From Rhodocyclaceae bacterium UBA1310 (GTDB lineage Bacteria > Pseudomonadota > Gammaproteobacteria > Burkholderiales > Rhodocyclaceae), in assembly GCA_002307175.1 (NCBI GenBank), contig DBTS01000097.1, forward strand, positions 1-33,854: a stretch of 33,854 bases of DNA, written 5' to 3'. Both the position numbers and the translations under genes were made by a program. Below the pieces are notes generated by a model. The model saw nothing but the letters and a program-made list of their open reading frames with translations. It was not told where the DNA came from and ran no database searches. Positions 33,109-33,854 of this stretch are shown here, one piece after another (within the stretch, counting starts at the first letter, position 1; every line of letters starts with the position of its first letter).

Positions 33109-33854
33109 TCATTCATTCCGGTGGATCCTGTCGGCGGCAAGCTCATCCCACACTGCCGGCACATCCACAGCATCTGACTGCGGGCGCGCGTGATAGTGGG
33201 TGTGCAGCATGTCGTGTGCGCGGTGGCTCAGCGGATGCTCGAGAAACTCCGCATAGAGCTTCTGGATCTGCACATTGCGGTGGGATTGCCGCACCGACTT
33301 GGCACGATCAGCCTGAAACAGCGCGGTGCGGCGATCGCCGACCTGCTTGAAATAGCGCCGCTTGCTGCGCAGGTGGCCGCCGCCATTGATGCAGCCACCG
33401 GGGCAGGCCATGACTTCTATGAAGTCATACTCCCGGATGCCGTCCTGCATCTGCTGGGCCAGTTCTCGCGCCGCCGCGAGACCGTGGCAGATGGCTACAC
33501 GCACGGTGCCGACATCGCCACCGACATCGATTGCCGCCGAGCGCAGGCGCGCGTCGCCCCGCACAGCCTGCACCTCGATGCTACCGAGCTCCTCGCCGCG
33601 CACGGCAAAATAGAGGGTACGCAATGCGGCTTCCATGACGCCACCGGATGCCCCGAAAATCACTCCGGCCCCGGTAAACTCGGTCAGGCAGGCACTATCG
33701 AAGGGCTGCGGCTCAAGCGCCTTCAGATCCACCCCTTCACGCCGCAACAGCGTCGCGAATTCGCGGATGGTCAGCACCACATCCACGTCACGCATGCCAT
33801 CTTCACCAAACTCCGCACGCGCCGCCTCGTCCTTCTTGGCCGTGCACGGCATGA
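33109..33854 (-). CDS. hydA: [FeFe]-hydrogenase HydA, C-terminal part (cut by window edge)
   Basis: This is the last roughly 248 residues of an iron-only hydrogenase, which reduces protons or oxidises H2. The frame runs off the right edge. The Met at 33852 is internal: it is the MPCTAKKDE motif that carries the second H-cluster cysteine. Also visible are GVIFGASGGVMEAALR and the third motif MACPGGCINGGG with the two cysteines that hold and bridge the cluster. After these comes a fused small-subunit-type domain (QKLYAEFLEHPLSHRAHDML, then HTHY). The first motif (TSCCPGW) and the ferredoxin-like domains must lie outside. Its stop overlaps an upstream in-frame ATG of hydG. Quaternary structure and partners cannot be judged from this part. 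Confidence 0.94.
   Translation of the reverse strand, partial: MPCTAKKDEAARAEFGEDGMRDVDVVLTIREFATLLRREGVDLKALEPQPFDSACLTEFTGAGVIFGASGGVMEAALRTLYFAVRGEELGSIEVQAVRGDARLRSAAIDVGGDVGTVRVAICHGLAAARELAQQMQDGIREYDFIEVMACPGGCINGGGHLRSKRRYFKQVGDRRTALFQADRAKSVRQSHRNVQIQKLYAEFLEHPLSHRAHDMLHTHYHARPQSDAVDVPAVWDELAADRIHRNE

Noticed and set aside
31646..33193. 515-codon plus-strand frame opposite hydG
   Set aside because: Antisense shadow; hydG has intact motifs for both of its iron-sulfur clusters.
1..33854. CRISPR arrays, tRNA or rRNA genes, insertion sequences, prophage
   Set aside because: No spaced direct repeats, no tRNA-like cloverleaf or rRNA segments and no transposase, integrase or phage proteins were seen on either strand.

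Overview
This window reads as chromosomal DNA of a GC-rich Gram-negative bacterium, most likely a facultatively anaerobic betaproteobacterium (Rhodocyclales-like). That assignment is inferred from overall protein flavour, codon use, outer-membrane lipoproteins and sigma-54/sigma-28 style promoters; no rRNA, tRNA or marker gene fixes it. Genes are dense, starts are often GTG or TTG with good Shine-Dalgarno sequences, and many genes overlap by 4 nt.

Left part (1-6460): a structured repeat-like end, a rhamnogalacturonan-acetylesterase-like SGNH lipoprotein (minus), a GntR/FCD regulator (minus), a divergent fumarylacetoacetate-hydrolase-family enzyme (plus), a roughly 700-bp stretch with no recognisable gene, a SAM methyltransferase and a bestrophin-like channel. 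The first three could form a small plant-sugar/sugar-acid unit.

Middle (6600-19900): a five-gene operon for a tripartite aromatic/fusaric-acid-type efflux pump (MarR regulator, FUSC inner-membrane protein, DUF1656 protein, HlyD-type fusion protein, NodT-type outer-membrane lipoprotein). It is followed by an EF-G paralogue with a strikingly structured upstream region, an AraC regulator with a LysE-type exporter, a cytochrome b561, a small CoA-binding protein and a chemotaxis receptor with a good sigma-28 promoter match.

Right part (19900-33854), all on the minus strand: hydA (3' end only), hydG, aspA, hydF and hydE form a tightly packed [FeFe]-hydrogenase structural/maturation operon. Next come dctB-dctD (C4-dicarboxylate sensor kinase and sigma-54 activator) and two tandem NAD-type malic enzymes. 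Both malic enzyme genes carry near-identical sigma-54 type -24/-12 elements at the same distance (about 103 nt) from the start codon. The C4-acid theme runs through the block: AspA makes fumarate plus ammonia, DctBD senses C4 acids, and malic enzymes turn malate into pyruvate plus NAD(P)H. The most interesting hypothesis is a DctBD/sigma-54-controlled C4-acid to pyruvate module beside fermentative H2 metabolism, with AspA feeding ammonia to H-cluster assembly.

No CRISPR array, insertion sequence, prophage, tRNA or rRNA was recognised.
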